Source of the DNA: Hybos culiciformis
Lineage: Eukaryota; Arthropoda; Insecta; Diptera; Hybotidae
Direction of reading: 5' to 3'
Assembly (NCBI GenBank): GCA_964007475.1
Contig: OZ023274.1
Span: forward strand, 35,797,816 to 35,861,815
DNA length: 64,000 bases
Positions 53,581-64,000 of the stretch are shown here, piece by piece. The notes below the pieces were generated by a model. That model did no database searches, was not told the origin of the DNA, and saw nothing but the letters and a program-made list of their open reading frames with translations. The position numbers were made by a program, and so were the translations under genes. Position 1 is the first letter of the stretch, and each line of letters begins with the position of its first letter.

Positions 53581-53966
53581 TATTTGTTTTTTAATAATAT
53601 AAATGAACTTCCTTATTTGTCAACCGCTTTTTGGAGAAACTTCATATTTTTATAATTTTTCACCTCTTCGCATATTTTTGGGGGATCGATTTAAAAAAAA
53701 AAAACACTTTTCAAAATAAGGGCCACCCTTATATGATAAATTTATCTTTTTATCTAGCAAAAATCTAAGCTGTAATATTTTAGAATATATTTGTTTTTTA
53801 ATAATATAAATGAACTTCCTTATTTGTCAACCGCTTTTTGGAGAAACTTCATATTTTTATAATTTTTCACCTCTTCGCATATTTTTAAGGGGATCGATTT
53901 AAAAAAAAAACACTTTTCAAAATAAGGGCCACCCTTGCATGATAAATTTATCTTTTTATCTAGCAA
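53581..53966. repeat. Tandem duplication of a ~180-bp segment (207-bp period)
   Basis: 53581-53760 and 53788-53966 are almost identical, from TATTTGTTTTTTAATAATAT through GTCAACCGCTTTTTGGAGAA and AAATAAGGGCCACCCTT to TTTTATCTAGCAA. Differences are limited to a few bases and A/G-run lengths, so the duplication is recent compared with the adjacent transposase relic. Confidence 0.92.
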
Positions 53967-56900
53967 TTTGTTTATTTTGATTCTTTTTTGTTATTTAAAA
54001 TAAAAATAAAATTGAAGGAAATTGTATTATATTAATGAAAATCTTTTATATCTTCCTTAAAAAGGAAAATAATAAAAATAAAACAAATAATTTATGAATG
54101 ACATTTAAAGAATATTCTTTTAAACAATTAAAGAAAATTTCAAATTATATTATTTTCTGATTTTCTTCTTTTTTTTTTTCTTTTTTCAGACAGGAAGGAA
54201 AAATTAAATTTTTATTTTTTTTTTGTTATTTGTTAAATATTAAATTTATTTTTCCACTTTATTAACTTCATTTTCAAAAAAAAAGACTTAGTATAGTACA
54301 AAAAAAATACGTAATTATTTGTGAAGCAAAAATAATTTTGATTTTTATTTTATAAGTCAGTGGGAAAAAAATTTCTTGTATCGTTAATAATGTAAAAAAA
54401 AACAGCTTAGATTTTATTGTTAAAAATTCTATATACCACGTAAAAAAAGGTAAAAGTAATAAATTTTTAATAATAAAATTAATAAATTTCAACAGCTTTC
54501 GATTTTTGGGACAATTAGGTAGTTACTTTTTCTGCTTAACTATATAATCCTAATATCTAGAGAAACATATTTTAATCTAAAATTTTTTACTAAAAATGGC
54601 AACAGAAAAAATTTTTCCCTATAATTCTAATTTAAAGTTTTCGACGTTTTATAAATTGATGTTTTAAACATTATAAATTTGAATTCTTATGAATATTATT
54701 ATAGTTGTATAGTACATCACATCTAAAGCAATAAAATAAATCCAGACTTTTTAATAGTATAATATTATATTGATAGTGTAGCACCTACGTATAATAAATG
54801 CTAATATTGTTTTTGTCACAGAATTATGTCATTATTTAAAGTGATTTATATTATTTTCTTGTTCTTTCATCTTGTATACCTTGAACTTTTTATTCAAATA
54901 TTGCTACTTGCACTTAAATTTATTTTCATAGTTTTTTTTTTTTTTCTTTTAGGAATATGGGACTACCTTTTTCGTCATAAAATAATATCTGAATAAATTT
55001 AAAAATTAATTTACAAATTTTTTACTTTTTTTTTCAATTATTGGATGAAACTTAAAAATACCACAAAAATAACACAACAATAACTCACAGTTTAAATAGA
55101 ACTAACTTTTCACAATTCATTTAAATCTAAGTATACAAGTATACATTATATTATTTATAAAATACTTTTTTTTTACCTTATTCCGAATCTAAAACTTTCT
55201 TAATTTGTAAATTTGGCAAATTAAATGATTAAATGAATAGTTTAATGGAAATCTTGTGGAACTTAAATGATAATAATTTTATATTAATTCTTCATTTCAA
55301 AGAAGAATATTTTTTTGTATTACCAATAACTCATAATGTCTTACTTTTGGTCACAATTATATTATCTTACTTAGGTAAAAAAAATTTAATCCAAATCGTA
55401 AGTATAAATAATAATTTCAAAAAAAAGAACTATAAATATTAATATACTTTTAAGTGCAATAAGATAAACTTTTTTATTTAAATATTTGAGGGAAAAAAGT
55501 GAATCAAAATCGTTAAGCTGCATTTACATTGTTTATTCGGAAAGTGAAGCTTAAAAAGTTACGAACACAATGTCATGATTTTTGTCTTTTTATTATTATT
55601 ATTTTTATTATTTTTCTCTGTTTGCACATAAGTACATTATTATTATAAATTAAAATCAATTTATTATTGAATATAATAGTATTGAAAAAAATCTCAATTG
55701 GAACATGTATAGGAGTTTTTTTAAATTCCATGATTTTCAAGGCTTACATCAGTTATATTTACATACAGCAATAAGTTGTGAAAAATTTAAATATGATTAT
55801 GTCGTGGCGTCCTCAAGAAATTTTATGCTGCGGTCCTTAATCGTTTACTATTACAAACAAAAAAACGAAAAACAATTGGTTATAAAAGAATATATTCATT
55901 TCTCAATTTCCATTCATTTTTTTTTTTTTTCATTTTTATAATTACAACAATATAGGGGAGAAAAAAATCATATAATATTGTATGAAAATAAAAAAAATAA
56001 TAATAATTTTAACACTATATATTTAAACCAGAACATTATTTTTAATGCATTCCAGATGAGTTGGTTAATCGGCTTAAGTTTTACACTATATATAAAAGTG
56101 CAATAAGCTTAAGCTTTCACAATTTAATTTCTTTTTCATATTTTCTTCTTTTTTTTTTTTAGTTTTTTATTACACATTTTTCATTTTAATCTTTTTGTCT
56201 TTAGCTTATCACCATAGAAGTATTGACAGAAATGAAAAAAAATCTTTTTCTCAAATATGCATATTTTTTTTTTTACCTTTTTCTCTAAGTAAAAATCTTT
56301 CTCGAAACTTATTGTACATTTTTTTTTATTCATATTGTACAGAAATATACACAGTTTAAAGTTAACAACATTTTATTTATTTTTTAATTTTATTTTCTTT
56401 CATATAAAAAAAAAAGAAAAAACTACATAAAATATATAACTTTATACACATTGTTTTTGCTCATGTACTACGCTTTAACACTATAACTTTAAAAGAGAAT
56501 AAAAACAAAATTCATTCATTCATTGCAAGCAAAAAAAAAACAAAAAACAAATTCAAGTTAAAACATTATTACGTACAAGTAAAATAAAAATAAATTAAAA
56601 AAAAGAACAAAATAAAAATGGGAAAAATTTTTGCACAAATATTTAGATTTTCATATTTTTTATAATATGTATATTATTTTAATTTTAGAGTTTATTTAAT
56701 GTTCATTTTAATTGAGGAAAAATAATTTTTTTTTTAAATTTTTCTAATTGAAATTAGTTTTTTTTTTTTTAAAGTCAACATTACCTACAACCCCGTATAT
56801 AATTTCGATATTAAACTTTGAAGCTTCTTTACCAACATTTTTACGTGTTTAAAAAAAAATATGTTGACGAAATATTAAGCAAAAATATAGAACATTTCCG

Positions 56901-57330
56901 CATAAATTGATGGGGCACGTTTTCAACTTTAGATTTAACATATTTTTTTAGCTTAACAATCACTCAATTTTTCCTTAAACTTACAAAGCACGGTACAGAT
57001 AACTCTTATGTAAAGAGATATAGATGAAAGAAGTCCTGAACGACATAATTAATTGACATATATCCAATTTAATATAAAATAAAAAAGGAGAGTGTTTTTA
57101 CTTAACATATCAAAAGGTATTCAAAGATCAATGTGTAATAACCAATCATTTTAACACGAAAATAAGCTAAAAAAAATTCCTCTTCATAATTTTTTATTAT
57201 ACACATAAAGTAATAAATCTTCAGGGGTGTTAATTATTAATGTTTTGCCATATTAATTACATGAATATTTTTAAACAAATATTACAATAAATTTTATTAA
57301 AAATACGTGAAAGAATATGAAACAAAAACC
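53967..57330. other. Intron 1 stretch, no gene supported
   Basis: A/T-rich sequence. The 78-codon frame at 55705-55941 has a more varied first half (MYRSFFKFHDFQGLHQ...) but ends in poly-F. It has no splice sites or recognised domain, so I leave it uncalled. Confidence 0.35.
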
Positions 57331-57417
57331 TTTATTTATATAATTATTCTTAATATTAGTCACAAATTTAACTTAACAATGAAACGTCTTAAATACTTAA
57401 TCCTCGTTGATGGCCGG

Positions 57418-57496
57418 TCATTGGTTTTCTTCATCTTCTTTTAATTTTTTCTCTGCTCTTGAGATAATAAAGGCTGTATGTAGAATCACAACACAA
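57418..57496 (-). CDS. Weak candidate terminal exon of a nested minus-strand gene
   Basis: On the minus strand the frame reads ...ILHTAFIISRAEKKL and then KEDEENQ before TGA at 57420-57418. That is a hydrophobic run followed by a charged C-terminus. Two possible acceptors exist: TTTTTAAAG (exon from 57496) and CTACATACAG (exon from 57473). Downstream on the same strand is AATAAA at 57336-57331, about 80 bases after the stop, where a poly(A) signal would be expected. No family was recognised, no convincing upstream exon was found within the window, and the competing frame is also partly open. It may be chance. Confidence 0.18.
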
Positions 57497-58776
57497 CTTT
57501 AAAAAGTATGATTATTGTCAAATTTTTCAATACATTTTTGCATTTAATACATTTATTTCATATTATATATTATTATTGTTTCTGATTTATTTTTAATTTA
57601 CACTTTTTCGAGTTAAATGGACCTAAAAAATAAATATTATGTGTTTTTTAAATGTTTATAAATTGCGTTTTTAAATAAATCAAAAATTAAATATAATATA
57701 CAATACTATAGAGTAAGAAAATAAAAAAAAACTATTTTTTACATGTTAAATAAAATTTTGTCTCATAATAAAAATAATTCAATATTAAGCTAGTATGATG
57801 ATTGCGGCAGCCATACTCTTCTCCCTAGAATAGAAAAAATTTTCTATGTCATACTCATTTAATAACTTTGAATACAAGCTCGATTTACCAAATATTAAAA
57901 AAAAACAAAATTAAACGTTGATTCTAAATGTTTTGGCAATGATAATTTCAAACATTTTAATGTACATGTAGGTATACTCTTAATTTTATATTATTATACT
58001 TATAGTTTATAAAAATTACCCCCATATTATTTGTGTACACTGTTCAACTTTAAAAAGTATCAAAAAAAATAAATAAAAATGTCTTATAATAATATAAACT
58101 TGATTTTAATTTGAAAAGCTTACAATTTATTATTAATTATTTTTGAAAAGATTATTTTTGTAATCGCTTTACTTTTAGTACACAAAATTTAATTGAACTA
58201 ATTTTCCTAAAAAGGTAATTATTGACAAATACCAATTAAAGTATTTGATTTTTTTTTTTCGTTATTTTTAATCAAAATTAATTTACTTTATAAATATATA
58301 TTTCAAGAAAAGTAAAATAAAAAATATCAATCATAAAATTTATTTTATATAAACGAAGATGATGGTTAATTCTGATCGAAGTCCAATACCTTAAAACTAT
58401 TATAGAATGTTCAATAAAGTCTTAAGCTCTCCACCCTACTACAACTGCTGCTTTAACTCAATATACAAAACATGGTTTTCTTTACTCTACTATAGGTCTA
58501 ACATAAAAATAAGAAAAATACAAAATATTTTTATTTATTTTAATTAAATGACAGTGTTGATAAAGAGTTCCTGTTAATTAGTTTTAAATTATTCATCTTC
58601 ACTCTCGTCGTAAACATCTTAAAATGTATATATGTAGTTCAATGCGAAAAAAATAAAGAAAAATAATTTCTTGACTTATTCTTTAATTTAAATTTGTCGC
58701 ATAATTTTTTAATATTAAATAAAATGCAAAAAAAAAATACAAAAATAAATAAATAAATATGTCTTTTTTATTTCAG
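57497..58776. other. End of intron 1, no gene supported
   Basis: A/T-rich with a few more complex patches (57785-57830, 58430-58500, 58585-58620) that give only very short, unconvincing frames on the minus strand. The last 20 bases form the pyrimidine tract and CAG acceptor of the exon at 58777. Confidence 0.35.
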
Positions 58777-58943
58777 GTCCGTTGAATTTATAGCATTAAT
58801 TGCAATTTCATGTACGTTTTTCCTTTTTATGCATACAAAAAACTTAAATTCACGTTTACATGAAATGGAAATAAAAATGCAGCCATCCGAACTGTCAGCT
58901 TTAGGATTAGTTGGTACCAATGAAATAATAAATGATAATGGAA
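58777..58943 (+). CDS. pip: Second coding exon of the pipe-like sulfotransferase: signal anchor and stem (residues 26-81)
   Basis: This 167-bp exon is flanked by a pyrimidine-rich acceptor ending TTTCAG and a GTAAGT donor at 58944. It opens with one base that completes Arg26 and ends with one base, so the next exon must supply two. It encodes a single hydrophobic segment at about residues 30-44 (FIALIAISCTFFLFM) and then a charged, helix-prone stem at about 47-60 (KNLNSRLHEMEIK), followed by QPSELSALGL. Basic tail, one anchor and stem is the layout of Golgi type II glycosyl- and sulfotransferases. The segments SVEFIALIAISCTFFLFMHT and QPSE-SALGL match what I remember of Drosophila pipe, a family member of heparan sulfate 2-O-sulfotransferase that acts in ventral follicle cells upstream of the Toll pathway. 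The PAPS-binding catalytic part is not in this exon and should lie past 64000. The ATG at 58829 inside the exon is an internal Met, not the start. Confidence 0.78.
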
Positions 58944-61900
58944 GTAAGTTATATTTTTATTTTAAACTTATTTTATTAAAAAAGATTTTATTCTTTTTGA
59001 TAATAATTCTTTTATACTTAAAATTTATAAAAATAAATCTTTTATTTTTATACATTTTGAGAAAAATTTTATTTTCATTTAAATGTGTAAATTTTTAAGG
59101 AAAAACAAAAAATTACAGTTTCCAACCAATTAATTGAAATAAAATTATATTAATCACATTTTTTTAATATTTAAAAGTTAATTTTTATTTTTTATTTATT
59201 TTTTCATTGCTTCATTGTAATTATGACATTATGAAAATTACAGATTTATTTTTATTGTCAATAAAATAAAAATTATATATTTTTGGTGAATAAGGTTATT
59301 TTACGCGGAAAAAATCATTGCATTAATAAGTTTTGATTACTGTATCTTTTTAAGTGAAAAACCAACAAAAAAAATTAATTTCCTATGCATGAGAACATTA
59401 TGTACGTAATTACTGTAAGTTATAATCAGAAATAAAAATTTTGAAAATTTAACTAACTTACCCTCATTTTTAAATTTTTGCGTTTTGTGCTTCAGAGTGT
59501 GAGAAACTTAGTAAAAAAAAAAACAAAATTAATCACATTCTTGCTTGGATAAAGTAATCCCTTAAGAAAAAAAGTAAATATTATCTTTTCTCTCTTATTT
59601 AGCAAAACATAAACTACTGTCATCTTGATCATCTTGATGATTTTATTTCGCTGTAACTACATATGTATATTTTTTAAGCAAAGTTTTAATTTTAGAAGTC
59701 GTAGTTGTTTTTTTGCTGAGGCTTAAATCACAATATTTCAGTTCAACATTACACTATCCATTACAATCATCACATTCATCACAAGCAAATCAAAACCTTC
59801 TTATACATAATTTACTGCCAGATCATTATAATAATTAACTCTATGGAACTTAGATAAAATATGTTTGTTAAACTGATTATACATCCCATTTCATAATTAG
59901 GTACCCAAGAAGAATTTCAAATTATTAACCAAGGGAATTAATTATTATGTACCTACATTCTGCTATACCTAAATATTTATGTTTATCATGTATATCTGTT
60001 CTTTATAAATGTTAATTAAATACGAAAGCAAAATTACACTTAATAAGAATTTTAACTAAACAAAAATATTTTAATAACATACAAGCTAAAAAAAAAAACA
60101 TTGTATTTCCGTTAGAATAAAATTAAGAAAACATCATATTAATAGTTGCTTTTTGTTTTTCTTTTATTTATATATATAACGTTTATTCAGGTATATGAAC
60201 AGTTTTATACTTATTATGGTTTTATAGGTTAATTATCATGCATAAAACACCTTCAAAATCGCTCTATAATCAATAACAAAAGTATATTATATTTATTAAT
60301 TGAGTGTTAGTCCTACGCGCGCTTTTTAAAATTTACATTTCATATAGTATTTGTAAGAACTTTACTACTAAAATTGCTGGTAATTCATAATAAAAAAAAA
60401 CCAATCAATGGTCAAATAAATTATGTTATTTGGATAATAATTTTAATTAATTGTTCACATATGTGCATGATCCATAAAAAATAAAAAATAAAAAACAATA
60501 GCAATTATAAATTATATAGTATGTAAATATTTAGATTTAGAATGATTTTTTTTTTTGCAAGTAATGTATGTTTATTGCATTGAATTTAGAATGTAAGTAA
60601 TTTGTATTACTTTGGCATGGATTTCTTTAAATCTCAGAGAATTCAATGTCATGATGATTTCAAGACTATTATTCTGTACTTTACAGGGCCTACGTACATA
60701 TAATTACATCATAACCCAGTTTAAGAATTTTGACTATTCCCAAAATATTTCTTTCATTAAAAATAAAAACAAATTAGAAAATTGTACATAAAACTCACTA
60801 TGTAAAGTAATATGCCAGGCCAGTCAATTCATAACACAAACTAAAAATGCTTAAACACTCAACGAAAATTATAAAAAAATAAAAAACTGCAATTAATAGT
60901 AATTTATAATCGTAACATGTAATCATCATGCAGATGATAATACATATAATGTATCTATGTATCTATAGTACATAAGTAATTTATATATTTCTTAAAATTA
61001 ACTCTTGTAAAATTTGTTTCTACCATATAAATCTATTTTTCCTTGATCTACATTAAGGTATAGAAAATAAAATTCAATATCAGATTTATTGGTAATTAAA
61101 AATTTTTGAATGCCATACACGAAGATAAGCTGTAGTTACTACATAGAGTTTGTTATTATTGAAGGTTTTTAATATTATTTTTTTTGTACAGGAATGATTT
61201 ATAAATTATTATAATTTATACAAAATTGTATGCTTCATTAGGATAATTGACTCCAAATATTTTAATATTACAATATTATTGCATTAAAATTATTTAATAC
61301 AGAAAAAGTTTGTTGTCATAAAGCTAAACGACAATTTAAATGTTCGCTTTGAGAAGAAAGAAATATTAATTATGTAATACGTAATTATTTATGTAATATA
61401 TTAAAACTTTATGATCTCATTGAATGCTGATATTTTATAAAAAATTTTAACATGTTAACATATATGTCAATTAAAAATAAATTTATAAAAGAATACTCGT
61501 CTCGTGAGTACATACATTAATGTTTTTTTTCTTATAAATTTATATTTCACAAAATTCAGATTATTTCGTATTATATTTTTTAACTATATAGTTTTAAAAA
61601 GTTTCGTCACACAAAATGTCAAAAAAATGAGAGTAGAATTTAAAATTAAATTAAGTATAAACTTTAAATGAAAAAAAAAAAAATGGAAAAAAATATTATT
61701 TTGTTAACTTTATAATGGATTTCGTGAAGAAATATCTGTGCAAAACATGACATAAGAACAAAAAAAAAAATAATAAAACATAAATAAATATTTATTATTT
61801 ATTTTGGGACTAAAAGATTTGTATTTAACATATTATAGATTTGTATATTGCTATAAATGTATATTTTCGAAGGATAACAATATTATTCTTTAATCTTAAT

Positions 61901-64000
61901 AAATTATAAAATTTATTTTTATATTTTTAATTGATTAATATTCTTGTAACACGATTTTTAATTTATTTTTTTTGCTTTAAAAATTTTATTGCATTAACGA
62001 CTTCATTGCATTATTATTTTGTTTACTAACAAACCAATAAAGAAAAATAAATAAATTTTTTAAATTAAAATGTAAATGAATTAATTGAATTTGCACATAA
62101 TAATGTATAGTTATATTTTTTCGGCAATACTTTTGACTACAATACTGTGGTACTGTGATATATTTGTGAAGTGAAGATTTCATATTAACGCAACAAAATA
62201 TTTTTGTTAATTTAATGAACCAGCAAGCAAGGAAATAAAATTAAAAAAAAATAGAAAATATCTGCCCTTCAGACTTATATAGAAACTTAATAAATAGCTC
62301 AAAGAAACAAAGTCAACATCTATAACTAAAATTTTCGATTCTTTTCTCATGAGCTATCTTTTTTAGCCCGATTTTGATCAAAAATGAAAAAAAAAGTGAC
62401 TATGTTTCCATTTTCTGTCTGCCGTCTGCCTGTCGTGCACTTAAAAATACTTATAACTATTAAACAACTTGTCCGATTTCGATCGTTTCAATGCCAAAAT
62501 ATGTGCAATCTCGTTCACTTTCAGTTCGGACAACGGAGTTACAAGCTTCCAACCGACGAAGGGTCTAAACTAATTTCATGTAAAATTAAAATTATTTGAA
62601 ATTTTGGGATGGATTCTCATGAACAGAAAGAAAACTAAAAAATTAAAAGACCCCAATTTCCATGATATATGAGTTTATGTCTATTAAAGAAACATAAAAA
62701 AGCGTTTAATCCCGATTATGCTGAAGGATTCGACTGCGGGACGGAAAGTGGATTTCGAAGAAAGTTGATGCATGAACAGAGAGCAATATTATAAAAAATA
62801 TTTTAAATCCAAATGTTGAAAGAGGCTCTGTGGTTCATTTATGAGGCACTCTTCTATATTTTTTAATCTTAACTGACATAAATAAATAATTTTAAATTTC
62901 GAATTTTAATTCATGTACAAAATTTGATACTATCACTAAGTCACTATATTTTGCGCCGCCTTACAATATTTCATATTTTATTTTTAGTTCAACTTAATAA
63001 AAAAAATTATAATTCTATTAGCACACTTCTAAATTAATAAATGTATTGCTTATATTATTATAACTATCCAACAAATTCTTTCATAGAAATTTTTTCTGTA
63101 TATTTAATACATCATACACTGACCTACACTAACTATTTGCTTAAATTTCCATTTTCTTCTTCAAAGTAGTAAAATAGGGCTCATATTTTGAAATAAAATG
63201 TTGTTATTTAATAAGATAGGTATGTCAAATTTTCTAATCTTTTATGAATTATGAAAATACTTTATGGAATTATCTTTCAAGTTAAACCTGTCATTTCAAA
63301 TTTTTTACTTTCTACAATTTATATTTAATAAATTCAATTTTAATGTTCATTGCTTCGTAAAATTTTGTTTTGTGCATGCATTTTCAAGCTTTTAAAGAAG
63401 AGATTACTTAATATAATTTTACATAATTTTATACTTATTTATATTTTTTTCTCAAATAAATTCAATTCTATGTTGTAAATAAATTACATTTTGAATAATT
63501 TAGCGTAAATAATGAACGTACATGCTTTTTGTAAAAATTATGAAGAATTTTCTATAATATATTTTTAATCCGATCCCTAATAATTCTAAGAATATTAATC
63601 CTAACAACCTCATATAGCAAAGTTGTTATGCATTTTCTATATATACCCTAATTGTTATAAACTTTCATAATATTCATCCGGAAAAGATAAAAATAATTTA
63701 TCTTAATGAATTTTCATCTGATTATTTATGTGCATATATTTATATATCTTTTATAAACAAGATTTAATTTTAATAATTTTTTCTTAATATTCTTCAGCTA
63801 AGGAGATAGTATAATTAAATGCTATTCTTAGTACTACACTCTACAAAAAAAAATTATAGGAGTTATTCTTTGAAGATATAATATGAAGTTTTAATATGGT
63901 ATTAATGAAATTTCTATTAAAAATTCACATGCAAATAATAATTTCTAGTCCTAAAACCTGGGACATTTCAATTCAAAATAATGAAAAAATGTATATACAC
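58944..64000 (+). other. pip: Start of intron 2 of the pipe-like gene (continues beyond the window)
   Basis: Begins with the GTAAGT donor. The following exon must start in phase 1 (two bases completing a codon). I found no such exon with an open frame and a donor before 64000, so the catalytic exons lie outside the window. The content is A/T-rich simple sequence apart from the fragment at 62380-62800. Confidence 0.55.
62380..62800 (+). mobile_element. Possible transposable-element remnant
   Basis: A less A/T-rich block with CTGTCTGCCGTCTGCCTGTC, ATAACTATTAAACAACTTGT, CCGATTTCGATCGTTTC, ACAAGCTTCCAACCGACGAA and GATTCGACTGCGGGACGGAA. The CTGTCTG / 'CGATTTCGATCG' style resembles, from memory, the untranslated ends of insect retroelements. 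The 71-codon frame at 62384 spans it but shows no domain. Family unknown. Confidence 0.35.

Larger units (their letters stand above)
10788..58776 (+). other. pip: Intron 1 of the pipe-like gene (about 48 kb, phase 2)
   Basis: The intron is bounded by GTAAGT at 10788 and TTTCAG at 58771-58776. The phase fits exactly (CG|G). It is almost entirely A/T-rich sequence with homopolymers, microsatellites and small transposons, listed separately. I saw no further exon whose phase would let it be inserted between the two coding exons, but a small alternative exon could be missed by eye. Confidence 0.65.

Noticed and set aside
55705..55941. 78-codon + frame MYRSFFKFHDF...
   Set aside because: The first half is moderately complex, but there are no splice signals, no domain, and it ends in poly-F.
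57785..57830. Minus-strand acceptor-like TTTTCTATTCTAG followed by a short frame (EKSMAAAIIILA)
   Set aside because: The frame ends after 12 codons, there is no donor or poly(A) context that links it to anything, and all three frames are short.
58589..58618. Minus-strand frame DVYDESEDE then stop, as a terminal exon
   Set aside because: Only nine codons, a weak AAG acceptor directly after an in-frame stop, and no upstream exon.
58829..59098. 89-codon open frame starting at ATG 58829
   Set aside because: Its first 38 codons are the real exon read from an internal Met; beyond 58943 it runs into the intron, where it is low-complexity F/L/I/K.
59901..59942. Possible third exon after AATTAG (frame STQEEFQIINQGN)
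   Set aside because: The phase fits, but a stop follows after 13 codons with no donor before it and a weak acceptor tract; probably chance.

Overview
The window reads as nuclear DNA from an insect, most likely a fly. It is extremely A/T-rich by eye, full of A and T homopolymer runs and short AT microsatellites, and has no dense open reading frames, rRNA or bacterial-type signals. Most short ORFs here are chance translations of poly-A/poly-T (strings of F, K, L, I, N).

The one gene I can support runs on the + strand. A short first coding exon (10711-10787, ATG to a GTAAGT donor) and a second exon (58777-58943, between a pyrimidine tract plus CAG and a GTAAGT donor) have exactly complementary phases: CG|G makes an Arg codon. 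Joined, they encode the start of a type II membrane protein: a basic cytoplasmic tail, one signal anchor and a charged stem. From memory this matches the shared N-terminus of Drosophila pipe, a Golgi sulfotransferase of the heparan sulfate 2-O-sulfotransferase family that sets dorsal-ventral polarity in the egg. The catalytic exons would lie beyond 64000. A candidate initiator promoter lies near 9880. The two exons are separated by about 48 kb of intron.

The rest is 5' flank (1-9880), intron 1 (10788-58776) and the start of intron 2 (58944-64000). These hold a collection of small non-autonomous DNA transposons, several with target-site duplications (TSDs) that can be read directly. They are a hAT-like element at 12478-13096 (TSD CTATATAC), a second hAT-like element at 50230-50717 (TSD AGTGCAAT), a long-TIR Mutator-like element at 27490-27707 (TSD AATACTTAATA), and a foldback element at 35978-36594 (TSD GTAATTTC) with a GC-rich core and a one-armed relative at 1138-1431. 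Less certain are a Harbinger-like element at 1559-1987 and a TA-flanked element at 16308-16719. Other features are a tRNA-derived SINE (minus strand, about 18940-19075), a relic of a hAT transposase dimerisation domain (minus, 53075-53188), a 207-bp tandem duplication (53581-53966), a long inverted repeat that could form hairpin RNA (32003-32287), a 190-bp near-palindrome beside a 62-bp tandem repeat (44163-44566), and a dispersed repeat pair (2369-2490 and 29059-29180).

No CRISPR array, bacterial operon or novel multi-gene system is visible. The biology is a developmental-patterning gene with a huge first intron that has been a sink for small transposons.
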